Shown one piece after another: positions 26,775 to 35,829 of a stretch of DNA of 64,000 nucleotides. The notes beneath the pieces were generated by a model that saw only the letters and a program-made list of their open reading frames with translations, searched no databases and was not told the DNA's origin. The DNA is taken from the NCBI GenBank assembly GCA_900539755.1, contig UQDC01000002.1:1-64000 (forward strand), written 5' to 3'. Made by a program: the position numbers and the translations under genes. Source of the stretch: an uncultured Alistipes sp. GTDB lineage: Bacteria; Bacteroidota; Bacteroidia; Bacteroidales; Rikenellaceae. Each line of letters begins with the position of its first letter. Position 1 is the first letter of the stretch.

Positions 26775-27557
26775 CTACTTTTGTGCGTTTTGATCTTTAC
26801 GCTTGCGGGGTGAAGTTTTGCTGTTGCGTGGTTGTGTTGATTTTGCCGTGCCTGTTTTTTTTGTTGCGGCCGGATCGGAAAGTTGGGACTGTTTTGGTTG
26901 CGAAGATGCGGGCTTTGCGTGTTCGGATGCATAATACCTGCACCAGGTCGTGAGTCCGCACGCTTCGCAATGTGGCTTCCGAGCCATGCAGACATAACGT
27001 CCATGCAAAATCAACCAATGGTGTGCAACTGGCAGTAATCCGGATGGAAACCCCTTGATCAGTTGCTGCTCGGCTTGCAGTGGATTTTTTGCATCGGTTG
27101 TCAGTCCGATCCGATTCGAAACTCGGAACACGTGAGTGTCAACAGGCATTGCCTCCTTGCCAAAAGCAACAATCCCCACTACATTAGCTGTTTTACGCCC
27201 AACACCGGGCAGACGTTGCAGCTGATCAATCTCCGAAGGTACAACGCCACCGAATTCGCTGCACAGCATCCGAGCCATAGCGGAGAGATTTTTGGCTTTG
27301 TTATTTGGGTAGGAGATGCTTTTGATGTAGGGATAAATCTCCTCGGGATCAACCTCGGCCATCTGTTGAGGTGTCGGGAACCGGTCGAACAGAGCCGGTG
27401 TGGTCATGTTTACCCGTTTGTCGGTACACTGGGCTGATAAAATAACCGCGACAAGCAGTTGGTAGGGGTTGTCAAAATGGAGTTCGCTTTCGGCAATCGG
27501 CATGTGCTGCTGAAACCATCCGATAATGCCGCGGTATCGCTCTTGTGTCGTCATCAT
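26775..27557 (-). CDS. nth: Endonuclease III (DNA glycosylase/AP lyase)
   Basis: A base-excision repair enzyme that removes oxidised pyrimidines. The 260-residue product has the helix-hairpin-helix LPGVGRKTANV with catalytic Lys122 and the catalytic Asp140 in PVDTHVFRVSNR. The [4Fe-4S] loop is Cys-X6-Cys-X2-Cys-X5-Cys (190, 197, 200, 206). The last 50 residues form a basic, Lys/Ser/Pro-rich tail not found in the 210-residue core enzymes; it may add nonspecific DNA binding. ATG at 27557 or 27554. TACTTTTG at 27590-27583 on the minus strand is a plausible -7 element. Confidence 0.95.
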   Translation of the reverse strand: MMTTQERYRGIIGWFQQHMPIAESELHFDNPYQLLVAVILSAQCTDKRVNMTTPALFDRFPTPQQMAEVDPEEIYPYIKSISYPNNKAKNLSAMARMLCSEFGGVVPSEIDQLQRLPGVGRKTANVVGIVAFGKEAMPVDTHVFRVSNRIGLTTDAKNPLQAEQQLIKGFPSGLLPVAHHWLILHGRYVCMARKPHCEACGLTTWCRYYASEHAKPASSQPKQSQLSDPAATKKTGTAKSTQPRNSKTSPRKRKDQNAQK

Positions 27558-27596
27558 GTTCGGACCTTGATTTTACTTTTTACAAAAGTAAAAAAG

Positions 27597-27629
27597 AAAG
27601 AGCCCTGATAGATGGTATTAGGGCTCTTT
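27597..27629 (-). terminator. Hairpin terminator between the winged-helix gene and nth
   Basis: A 10-bp stem (27597-27606 with 27620-27629) with a 13-nt loop and a T-rich run on the minus strand. It lies about 220 bases after the winged-helix gene and just upstream of the nth promoter. Confidence 0.75.
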
Positions 27630-27847
27630 TTTGAGTACGTTTTAGTTGGATCTGGTATTTCGCGAATATATGTTGGCGGTAGTCCCGTTGTCGTTTGAGG
27701 CAAAGTGCCCATATTGTGTATGAGGTGGTAGGGAGTGTACCGATCGGTAGTTTTGATTGAGGGAAACTTTGTCGGTTTGATGTAAAAATGAATACTTGCG
27801 ACTATAGTTCAAGCTCCCTTATTTTTATAAATGTTTTACTTTGAATT

Positions 27848-28150
27848 TTACTGTTCTTTTAAAGAGTCAGCGATGATATAACTTTTCAATGCCTCGATGT
27901 ATGATGCAAAGGCATCTCGCCCTTGTTGTGTCGCTGAACAGAGCGTCTGGGGACGTTTCCCCTTGAATGTTTTGCGAACAGTAAGATAGCCTGCTGTGGC
28001 TAATTTGTCAATTTGCACACTCAGGTTGCCTGCCGTTGCACCGGTAGCCTCCCGAATAAAAACAAAATCGGCACTTTCAGCATTCATCAAAATTGACATA
28101 ATGCCGAGTCTGAGCTCGGAATGTAATAGGGGATCAAGCGGTTTAAACAT
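27848..28150 (-). CDS. Winged-helix DNA-binding regulator (HTH_34-like)
   Basis: A 100-residue protein that is essentially a single winged helix: LDPLLHSELRLGIMSILM, then the recognition region TGATAGNLSVQIDKLATAGYLTVRKTF and the wing. This is the compact MarR/ArsR-like group (PF13601 type), usually a homodimeric repressor or activator. The ATG at 28150 (MFKPLDP) overlaps the upstream membrane-protein gene by 8 bases, so the two are coupled; a start 9 codons further up is less likely. It probably controls its own operon, where palindromes lie upstream. Confidence 0.85.
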   Translation of the reverse strand: MFKPLDPLLHSELRLGIMSILMNAESADFVFIREATGATAGNLSVQIDKLATAGYLTVRKTFKGKRPQTLCSATQQGRDAFASYIEALKSYIIADSLKEQ

Positions 28151-28730
28151 GACCTTCTTTTTTTGTGCGGATTGCATGCCCCGGAATAATCAACGTGACA
28201 ATGAAAATTAATGATAACGTGATTGCCATGCTCTGCCAACTCGAAGGAAACAAGCAACTTATGCAGACGATGACTAGCCCGATGATCCCACCTGTAAACA
28301 TGGTGCGGTAACCTATAATGGACCCTGTCAGTATTGAGCCGGTCGTCAGTAGCAGCATCTCAATGAAAAAGATGTTTTGAGGTTGTTGGGCAATGAGCGA
28401 AATAATGGGCACGATGCAGAACAAAACAGCAAAGATTGTCCATATTTTGCCGATGATTTTGTCTCGCCAGCTGCTGACCTCTTGGGGATATTTGTGGTCG
28501 TATAACCATGAAAGAGGTAATCCGACTGCTGGAAGGATCAGCCAAAGCCAACCGCTCGCTCCCCATCCGAGAACTCCCGCCAATGTTACAACTCCCGTTG
28601 TCAGTAGTGAAAGGTAGCCCCATAACAGCAATTGTCCCTTGCCGCTCTGTTGCATTTTCTGTTGTGTCAAAGCTGTCATCGTCGAGATGATGGCCAGACT
28701 CTCTTGGTGTGTCATCTGTCTCTCATTCAT
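28143..28730 (-). CDS. Membrane protein partner of the winged-helix regulator
   Basis: A 195-residue protein with a soluble N-terminal helix (about 1-30) and six likely transmembrane helices. No enzymatic motif is seen. In Bacteroidota, genes for small winged-helix regulators are often coupled to such membrane proteins. Here the stop codon lies inside the regulator's coding sequence. Function unknown; a sensor or the regulated transporter-like target are both possible. Confidence 0.75.
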   Translation of the reverse strand: MNERQMTHQESLAIISTMTALTQQKMQQSGKGQLLLWGYLSLLTTGVVTLAGVLGWGASGWLWLILPAVGLPLSWLYDHKYPQEVSSWRDKIIGKIWTIFAVLFCIVPIISLIAQQPQNIFFIEMLLLTTGSILTGSIIGYRTMFTGGIIGLVIVCISCLFPSSWQSMAITLSLIFIVTLIIPGHAIRTKKEGHV

Positions 28731-28810
28731 AATCGTAGGTTTTAGGTTGTGTTGTTTGTTATCCGATTCTGCAGATCAATTGTTTGGTTTATTGCGAATA
28801 TAAATAAGTT

Positions 28811-28850
28811 TATTTTATAAACCAAATAAAATATAGCCTATTTTAAATAG
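28811..28850 (-). promoter_or_regulatory. Candidate operator palindromes
   Basis: An inverted repeat TATTTTA-N9-TAAAATA (28811-28817 and 28827-28833) lies next to a perfect 13-base palindrome CTATTTTAAATAG (28838-28850). Both are about 80-120 bases upstream of the membrane-protein start, where an autoregulatory site for the winged-helix protein would be expected. The AT-rich composition makes chance palindromes more likely. Confidence 0.35.
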
Positions 28851-28876
28851 TACGTTTGGCGTTGAATATCCAGGGA

Positions 28877-28932
28877 CAAAATAAAAAACAAATCAGGACA
28901 TTCGATCTGACTGGCAGAGGAATATCCTGATT
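28877..28932 (-). terminator. Terminator of lrgAB
   Basis: An inverted repeat (28891-28902 with 28921-28932; one G-U pair) with an 18-nt loop. On the minus strand it is followed by a TGTTTTTTATTTTG run. It lies about 285 bases past the lrgB stop. The rest of 28933-29217 shows no gene. Confidence 0.6.
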
Positions 28933-29217
28933 GGTAGATTTTATTTAATGGGAAAGGGGCAAACGAATCGAAAGATGTGATTGATCGTTGGTATTGATTG
29001 AGTTAGGCGAACGTGGGTGATTGGGTGGGTGAATGCCTGAAATTTGGGACTATGTGCAGCGATTGTGATAGTTTGCTCGCAGTGGTAAAGATTCCTTTGT
29101 GGCGAATTGTATGTAAACGCAATCCAATCAATGACTTTATTATTGGAGCGCGCCAAATGATCTAATAAGGTTAGGAATGAGTCGTTTATAAACCTTGTAA
29201 AATAGAGGTTGTTTGGT

Positions 29218-29907
29218 TTATAGTAATCGTTCGATCAGAGGAACGAGAATTGCCGTAGCAACCCCCATCAATCCGATTGCCAGGCCGCTGATAGCTCCCT
29301 CGACGGCCCCGAGTTGCATGGCCCGTGCCGTGCCCATCGCATGTGCGGCTGCACCCATCGCCAAACCCTTGGCAATTTTACTCTCTACGCCGATCTTTTT
29401 AAGGATGAAGGGTCCTGCAACACCTCCGAAAATTCCGACAAGAATAACCACAACAGCTGTCAATGCTGGGATGCCTCCCGATTGAGCTGAAACGTTCAGC
29501 GCAATGGCAGTGGTGACCGATTTCGGTTCGAGTGAAGCGACAACAGCCTGTTCTGCGCCCATCGCCTTCGCAATCAAGGCTACGCTGACAATTCCGACTG
29601 CACTGCCAACCAGAATGGCGGTTACAATAGCAATCACATTGCCTTTAATCTGAGAAATCTGTTCGTGAAGCAGGTAGCCTAAGGCAACAACCGAAAGTCC
29701 GAGCATGAAATCGATAATCTCGATCCGCTGCATAAACAGATCATAGGGAATGCCCGAAAGTTTCAGAAACAAAATCAGAATCGCCATCGAAACCAGTAGC
29801 GGATGAAACAGGGCGAATCGAACTTTTTTGTATAACCACATTGAACCGAGATAGACCGAAAGGGTCAATGTGAGCAAAAAGGTCTGTGAGGAGAGAATCT
29901 CATTCAT
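29218..29907 (-). CDS. lrgB: LrgB/CidB family membrane protein
   Basis: A 229-residue inner-membrane protein with six to seven transmembrane segments. Family features: SLEPKSVTTAIALNVS, GIPALTAVVVILVGIFGG, and AMGAAAHAMGTARAM followed by AISGLAIGLMG. LrgB works with LrgA in holin/antiholin-like control of cell lysis or export of small metabolites; plant and Bacillus relatives carry glycolate or pyruvate. The start overlaps the end of lrgA by 8 bases, so the two are translationally coupled. Confidence 0.93.
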   Translation of the reverse strand: MNEILSSQTFLLTLTLSVYLGSMWLYKKVRFALFHPLLVSMAILILFLKLSGIPYDLFMQRIEIIDFMLGLSVVALGYLLHEQISQIKGNVIAIVTAILVGSAVGIVSVALIAKAMGAEQAVVASLEPKSVTTAIALNVSAQSGGIPALTAVVVILVGIFGGVAGPFILKKIGVESKIAKGLAMGAAAHAMGTARAMQLGAVEGAISGLAIGLMGVATAILVPLIERLL

Positions 29908-30520
29908 GACTATCGGATTTTGTGGAATGGAACGATGAAGAGGCGGGCTCTTCCGGATTTGTATTTGACTCGCAAGGAAGGTCGGATATTGTATGGGCAG
30001 AAATGTCAGTTGTTTTGTTGATTGGTGTCTCGTTTTCTGTCGTGCTGCTCATGGTATCCGTATTAGCCGCAGTAGCTTTGGGGGCAATGGTTTGCTCCTC
30101 TCCGGTTGTGGGCTTATTGTCAATGGGATTGTCTGTGGGCAAAGTCTCAACTCCATTGTCTGGTTGATCGTCGTCGTTTTCGCTCCCTTTTTTTGCTTCG
30201 AGCTTTTGCTCCACGATGCCGACCACGATAATCACCAATACCGTACTGACTATAGATGCAACCAAAATGGCAGTCAGGTATTTGCTCACCAACGAATATG
30301 AGGCGATCAATCCAACTCCTACCGGGATAAAAAAGAGCATCATGTTGTCGAGCAAAAAGCCTGCAGCCCGTTTCATCCGCCACGGGCGAATCCATCCTAA
30401 AGAGAGTGCGCCGAACAGCAACAACATGCCTACAACGCTTCCGGGAATGAAATTACCGGTCAGAGCTGCGACTACACAGCCCAACAGGTAGAAAAATAGA
30501 ATCCAAACAATTCCTTGCAT
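29900..30520 (-). CDS. lrgA: LrgA/CidA family membrane protein with long polar tail
   Basis: Residues 1-112 form the usual four-helix LrgA/CidA domain (GNFIPGSVVGMLLLFGAL, MMLFFIPVGVGLI). Residues 113-206 are an added tail rich in Asp, Asn, Thr, Ser and Glu with no hydrophobic segment. Family members normally end near residue 120-130. The tail is probably cytoplasmic and disordered. The tail keeps one frame and ends at the 8-base overlap with lrgB, so it is unlikely to be a sequencing artefact. Confidence 0.88.
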   Translation of the reverse strand: MQGIVWILFFYLLGCVVAALTGNFIPGSVVGMLLLFGALSLGWIRPWRMKRAAGFLLDNMMLFFIPVGVGLIASYSLVSKYLTAILVASIVSTVLVIIVVGIVEQKLEAKKGSENDDDQPDNGVETLPTDNPIDNKPTTGEEQTIAPKATAANTDTMSSTTENETPINKTTDISAHTISDLPCESNTNPEEPASSSFHSTKSDSHE

Positions 30521-30953
30521 AAGGTGTGAGTTTGATAAACAGTATGGCAGTCGGTTCGATGTTTCGAGGTTAGCAGTTGGTAGTTGTCGATTTATTTATC
30601 TTACTTGGTTAAACGTCAACTCTGAATGATTATATGATTTCGTTGAAACGGTTGGTCATTGTTTGCACTCGCTCTTCTCAAATCTGATGATGTTCGCCAT
30701 TTGTTGCCTGATTTTGGTCGCAGAACCCCATTCGATGTTACGGAGCTGCTTCCTCTGAAAATCAACTTTGTGGATGTCTCATAACAGGCACTTGGGCTTT
30801 CTCAATAGGGACGCAATTGTTATGGTCTGTGGATTACATCATTGGAAGATGTTGGTTGAGTAGTGTATAGTTATTTTTTTCGTCAGTTTGTTTATTTATC
30901 GGCTCGGGCGAATAGGTTTGATTCCTGGGCTTTAGGCCATCGGCAGGTATAAC
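30521..30953. other. Intergenic region between lrgA and the uvrD/pcrA-type helicase
   Basis: 433 bases without a credible ORF or strong hairpin. The lrgAB promoter is presumably here, but no perfect -7 match was found. Confidence 0.35.
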
Positions 30954-33680
30954 CTATAAAATTTGCAACCGGGCAAATTTCTGTAAAAGCACTTTGCGTC
31001 CGGCTGGCCCAAAATCAACAGTCAATTTGGTGTCGTTGCTCCACTCCTCAATGGCAACAATGGTTCCTTGTCCGAATTTTGCATGGACCACGCGAGTGCC
31101 TACTGCCAAAGCTCCTCCATTCGATGAGGTGGAAGCAGCAGGGGAAGTGGCGGCTCCTGAGGAAAAAGGCATGTTGCTGCCTGCTGTGTTCCCCATCCCG
31201 TTACCAGCTGTGCTACCCGGGGAAGAGGTCGCAGTACGTGGTTGTCCCATGCCCTGGGGCGTGGATGATATTCCCATATTTCCGGTATAACCTGTCGCTG
31301 TCGGACGGTTGGTCAGCGGACCTCCAGGACGGGCGTCGATGCTGCGGAGACGTCCTCCCGGTTTGAGCGGTTCTACCCGTTGAGGGGCTTGCTCACGTGA
31401 GGGGTAATAGGTGCGAGGAGCAGCTGTTCCGTTGGTTTGGTAACTTCCGTTGCGAGAACTGCCATAACTGCCATTGCGGGTGTTGCCGGAACCTCCATAA
31501 CTGCTTCGTCCGGAGCCAGCAGTATAGCCTCCATATTGGGAACGATCGCCGTAACTGCTGCGAGTGGAATCATATCCGGTTCGACTTGTTCCGTATGTGT
31601 GTGCTCCACGGCCATAACCTCCGGCCGTACGTCCATAGGTCGAAGACGAATCTTCATCCTCTTCGGGATCACAGTCGAGATCGAATTGTACATCGAGATA
31701 GCACGGATCGATCTCTCCCAAAAAACGGCTCGGGCGGCTAAAGCTCATCTCTCCCCATTTGAAACGTGACTCGGCAAAAGAGAGTACAGCTGCCCGTTTG
31801 GCTCGGGTGAGTGCCACGTAAAAGAGCCGTCGCTCCTCTTCCAGCCCCTCCGGAGAGCCGAGACTCATCAGACTTGGAAACAGATTCTCCTCCAATCCTG
31901 CAATATAGACATACTCGAACTCCAGCCCTTTGGCCGAGTGAACCGTCATCAAGGTCACTTTGTTGAACTCTTCGGGCTTTTCGTTATCCATGTCGGTCAG
32001 CAGCGAAACATTCTGTAACCATTCGTCAATCTGGATCATGCCCGGTGCAGGTGCCTCATCCGAAGCAGTGTTTTCAGCTATTGCCCGTTCCTGATCTTCG
32101 ACATAGCTGCGGATGGAGTTGAGTAACTCTTCGATGTTTTCCAGCGCGCTGATTGATTCCGGGGTCTGTTGCATCTTGTAGGTGCCGATCAGTCCCGAAC
32201 GGATAGCAATCTCCAATCCCAACGTGTAGGCTTCGGTCGTGGCCCGCATCTCGGATAACTCACCGATCATTGTAGCGAATTGGGCGACTTTGTTGGCTGC
32301 TGCTCCCGATAGGCCGATCTCCGATACCCCTAAGGTGCTTACAGCCTCCCACATGCTCAGGTTATGGGCGGTAGCGGCTGCTGCAATCTTGCTGATTGTC
32401 ACCTCTCCAATCCCTCGGGCCGGAGTGTTGATGATGCGGCGTAGTGCCTCGTCATCACGCGGGTTGACCACCAGTCGCACATAAGCCAGCAGATCTTTTA
32501 CCTCCTTGCGTTGGTAAAAGGACATGCCGCCATAGATCTTGTAGGGAATGTTGCGGGTCCGGAGAGCCTCCTCCAAAGCGCGGGATTGGGCATTCGTCCG
32601 ATACAAAATGGCGATGTCGCTGAATTGGGTGCCGTGTGTCCGGATTGTCGTATAGATATCTGATGCCAACAAAGAGGACTCCTCTTTGTCGGTGTATGCT
32701 TTCAAGACCCGGATTTTTTCTCCTTTCTCTGCGGCAGAGAAGGACTTTTTGCGGATCTGACGTTGATTTTTTTCGATCACGCAGTTGGCCGCATTAACAA
32801 TTGTCTGGGTCGAACGGTAGTTTTGTTCCAGCTTGAAGAGCTTGGCTCCCGGAAAATCCTGCTGGAAGCGCAAGATATTCTCGATCTTCGCCCCCCGGAA
32901 CGAATAGATGCTCTGCGCATCGTCTCCCACCACACAGACATTGCCGTGACGTGCTCCCAACTGGCGGATGATGACATATTGGGCAAAGTTGGTGTCCTGA
33001 TACTCGTCCACCAGAATGTAACGGAACTGCTCCTGATATTTGGCCAGTACATCGGGCCGGTCACGCATCAGGATATTGGTATTGAGCAGCAGGTCGTCAA
33101 AATCCATCGCTCCGTTTTCGCGGCATTTGCGCATATAGAGCTTGTAAATGTCCAGGAACTGTGGGATTCGCAATTCCCGATCTTCGGCCTGTAAAGAGCT
33201 GTTCGCCTCGTAAGCCTGTGGGGTAACCAAATTGTTCTTTGCTTTCGAGATGCGGGCCGCAATGTTGTTGGGCTTATAGGTTTCGTCAGAAAGGTTCAGC
33301 TCCTTGATCGCCAGTTTGACGAGATTCTTGGCATCGGAGGCGTCATAGATCGTAAAAGATGACGGATAACCCAACTTGTCAGCCTCAGCACGCAGAATGC
33401 GTGCAAAGATCGAGTGAAAGGTACTCATCCACAACCGACGACTCATTCCTCCGGGTACCAGTGTGTCGATACGTTCACGCATCTCACGTGCTGCCTTGTT
33501 GGTAAAGGTAAGTGCGAGAATAGAACTGGCCGGAACGCCCTGAGAGAGCATATAGGCAATGCGGCAGGTCAATACACGGGTCTTACCGGAACCGGCGCCG
33601 GCAATAATCAACGAAGCACCCTGGTAGTTGACCACTGCGTCGTGTTGGGTGGGATTGAGGGTTTGGATATAGTCCGACAT
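30954..33680 (-). CDS. UvrD/PcrA-type superfamily 1A DNA helicase
   Basis: A 3'-5' helicase for repair and conflict resolution, 908 residues. Core motifs in order: GAGSGKTRVLT (Walker A), TFTNKAAREM, VDEYQDTN (Walker B), GDDAQSIYSFRGA, LEQNYRST, TVHSAKGLEFEYVYIAGLEE and FYVALTRAK. After the core (about 670) comes a Gly/Tyr/Ser/Arg-rich stretch (about 680-770), then a Pro/Ala/Gly-rich linker. The C-terminal Tudor-like domain (VGTRVVHAKFGQGTIVAIE, from about 860) is the RNA-polymerase contact of PcrA. The ATG at 33680 (MSDYIQTLNPTQ) fits homologues; the 24 codons upstream would start inside the promoter. Confidence 0.95.
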   Translation of the reverse strand: MSDYIQTLNPTQHDAVVNYQGASLIIAGAGSGKTRVLTCRIAYMLSQGVPASSILALTFTNKAAREMRERIDTLVPGGMSRRLWMSTFHSIFARILRAEADKLGYPSSFTIYDASDAKNLVKLAIKELNLSDETYKPNNIAARISKAKNNLVTPQAYEANSSLQAEDRELRIPQFLDIYKLYMRKCRENGAMDFDDLLLNTNILMRDRPDVLAKYQEQFRYILVDEYQDTNFAQYVIIRQLGARHGNVCVVGDDAQSIYSFRGAKIENILRFQQDFPGAKLFKLEQNYRSTQTIVNAANCVIEKNQRQIRKKSFSAAEKGEKIRVLKAYTDKEESSLLASDIYTTIRTHGTQFSDIAILYRTNAQSRALEEALRTRNIPYKIYGGMSFYQRKEVKDLLAYVRLVVNPRDDEALRRIINTPARGIGEVTISKIAAAATAHNLSMWEAVSTLGVSEIGLSGAAANKVAQFATMIGELSEMRATTEAYTLGLEIAIRSGLIGTYKMQQTPESISALENIEELLNSIRSYVEDQERAIAENTASDEAPAPGMIQIDEWLQNVSLLTDMDNEKPEEFNKVTLMTVHSAKGLEFEYVYIAGLEENLFPSLMSLGSPEGLEEERRLFYVALTRAKRAAVLSFAESRFKWGEMSFSRPSRFLGEIDPCYLDVQFDLDCDPEEDEDSSSTYGRTAGGYGRGAHTYGTSRTGYDSTRSSYGDRSQYGGYTAGSGRSSYGGSGNTRNGSYGSSRNGSYQTNGTAAPRTYYPSREQAPQRVEPLKPGGRLRSIDARPGGPLTNRPTATGYTGNMGISSTPQGMGQPRTATSSPGSTAGNGMGNTAGSNMPFSSGAATSPAASTSSNGGALAVGTRVVHAKFGQGTIVAIEEWSNDTKLTVDFGPAGRKVLLQKFARLQIL

Positions 33681-33721
33681 CTTGTCATTCGGGAGGGAAA
33701 ATTGGGTCTCCTCCACGGCCG

Positions 33722-33729
33722 CAAAGGTA
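33722..33729 (-). promoter_or_regulatory. -7 promoter element of the UvrD/PcrA helicase gene
   Basis: TACCTTTG on the minus strand matches TAnnTTTG and lies 41 bases upstream of the ATG. The nearest upstream TTTG is 27 bases away, longer than the usual spacing. Confidence 0.5.
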
Positions 33730-33760
33730 CTCAAACCACCGCACCCGCGCAACCGTCAAA

Positions 33761-34411
33761 AACTTTTTGTCAAATATTGTTGTCTTGTGCCGTGATTTTA
33801 CAGAACGGACATAACATATCGGATTGCGCTAATGGGTTTTGTGAATCCTGGAGTAGATCAAGTATTGATTCAAAGTGTTCTTGTGTGGCTGCATGAGATT
33901 TGAAGGTTCGGAAAGATGTGCTTTGGGAGTGTCGTGCAGAGTAGGGGAACGAAATGAAAAGAAGAGGCGGAGGAAGAAAGGGTAGAGAGTGTGAAAAGCA
34001 AAAAGAAAGCTGGTGTATTGTTGATGGTCGTTGGTATAGCTTTGATGATCCAGGTCAGGTAGTTATTGTTGTTGCTCGTATCGCCTTGTAAATGTCGTCA
34101 AATAGTATCTTCGGAAGCGTTTATGAGGTTATAAGGTTATGATTGGGTCCCGCCAATTGCCACACTGAAAGAATTGGTATCTTGTGTGATAATGGTTTAC
34201 GTGGTCACATGATTTAAATGAATACAATGTCAGATAGCCATGATGATATAATCTCTGTTTGAGCGTGGTGGAGTGGCTAAGCTGAGATATTTTATAATAT
34301 TTTTGCATCTCTGCCGTTAAAAAACTACCTTTACAAGGATAAGCCTCTGTGACATGGCGTCGGAGGGGGCGGATGCACAAAAGAAATTTAAACGATAATT
34401 GCATATAAATA
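33761..34411. promoter_or_regulatory. Divergent region upstream of moxR
   Basis: About 650 bases. The middle (33900-34000) is very purine-rich on the + strand. TATTTTTG at 34298-34305 is a -7 match about 105 bases before the moxR ATG. No gene was recognised. Confidence 0.4.
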
Positions 34412-35410
34412 ATGAGTGAGGTAATCAATATCAAAGAGCTCAACGAACGTATCGAACGCGAAAGCGTTTTTGTCGATACGCTGAATATGGAGATGAGCAA
34501 AGTGATTGTCGGTCAGAAACATCTGGTTGACACCCTGCTTATCGGTCTGCTCGCAAACGGTCATATCCTGCTCGAGGGTGTGCCGGGTCTGGCCAAAACC
34601 TTAGCCATTACAACGCTGGCTCAGGCCGTGGATGCCAAATTCAGCCGAATCCAATTTACCCCCGATCTGTTGCCGGCCGATTTGCTCGGTACCATGATCT
34701 ATTCGCAAAAACGCGAAGAGTTTACCGTACGCAAAGGCCCGATCTTTGCCAACTTTATTCTGGCCGATGAGATCAACCGTTCTCCAGCCAAGGTGCAGAG
34801 TGCACTGCTCGAGGCGATGCAGGAACGGCAGGTGACCATCGGTGACGAGACGTATAAATTGCCGGAACCTTTCCTCGTATTGGCGACCCAGAACCCGTTG
34901 GAGCAAGAGGGTACCTATCCGCTGCCTGAAGCACAGGTCGACCGTTTCATGTTGAAGGCGCGCATCACCTATCCTAAAAAACAGGAGGAGCGCGATATTA
35001 TGCGCCTTAATCTGTTGGGAACCTTCCCGAAACCCAATCGGGTAATCGAACCTGAGGATATTGTCAAGGCCCGTACTGTGGTGAATGATGTTTACATGGA
35101 TGAGAAGATCGAGAAATACATTGTGGACATCATCTTCGCGACCCGCGAACCTTCGCAGTACAATAATCTGCAGTCGCTGACACCATTGATCGCCTATGGT
35201 GGTTCTCCTCGTGCCTCAATTTCGTTGGCCAAAGCGGCGAAGAGCTATGCGTTCATCAAACGGAGAGGTTACGTAATTCCCGAAGATGTGCGTGCAGTTT
35301 GTCACGATGTGTTGCGTCACCGTATCGGATTGACCTATGAGGCTGAGGCCGAAAATGTGACTACTGAAGAGATTATCACTCAGATTCTGAATAACGTCGA
35401 GGTGCCCTAA
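34412..35410 (+). CDS. MoxR-family AAA+ ATPase
   Basis: A 332-residue cytoplasmic AAA+ chaperone-like ATPase. Walker A is GVPGLAKT (56-63). Walker B with the following sensor region is in ILADEINRSPAKVQSALLEAMQERQV, and TQNPLEQEGTYPLPEAQVDRF carries sensor 1. MoxR proteins act with DUF58 and VWA proteins encoded beside them to mature or insert metal cofactors or assemble envelope complexes. Here it heads the Bat cluster. The next gene begins 419 bases downstream, an unusually large gap for this operon type. Confidence 0.95.
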   Translation: MSEVINIKELNERIERESVFVDTLNMEMSKVIVGQKHLVDTLLIGLLANGHILLEGVPGLAKTLAITTLAQAVDAKFSRIQFTPDLLPADLLGTMIYSQKREEFTVRKGPIFANFILADEINRSPAKVQSALLEAMQERQVTIGDETYKLPEPFLVLATQNPLEQEGTYPLPEAQVDRFMLKARITYPKKQEERDIMRLNLLGTFPKPNRVIEPEDIVKARTVVNDVYMDEKIEKYIVDIIFATREPSQYNNLQSLTPLIAYGGSPRASISLAKAAKSYAFIKRRGYVIPEDVRAVCHDVLRHRIGLTYEAEAENVTTEEIITQILNNVEVP

Positions 35411-35829
35411 TCTTGCCATCTCTTGCTACTGGAAGAGCCTGTGCAATAGCCTTGTGTAATCTGGTCGGCAGCGTAGTGCAAACGTTGGGGTCTGATCAGA
35501 TGTGATTAGATGTGAGGTGTAGTCCTGCATTCAGTTAGATGAGGTTTTTGAGATGAGTTTTTCCATAGTGTGAGGAATAGACGAAGGATGCATTGGAAAG
35601 GCTTTACAAGATATTTGGCATATTCCCGGTGCCGTATCCGAATGAGTGATGAAATTGAGACCGTCGATGAAGATGAGATCGATGGACCGATTTTGAGCTT
35701 TTCAACGGTAGCTCCAGAGTGGGTATGATACCCGAAAAACCTTTGGTGTAAGATGTGTTGAGCGTCAGGATTGTGGCGTATAGCATGAATAAGGATGCAA
35801 AGCACGAAAGTCGTGCAAAGTGAAACAAC
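35411..35829. other. Gap inside the Bat cluster
   Basis: 419 bases between moxR and the DUF58 gene. ORFs on the minus strand here are antisense to the DUF58 gene and look spurious. No terminator hairpin was found, so read-through or an internal promoter is possible. Confidence 0.35.
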
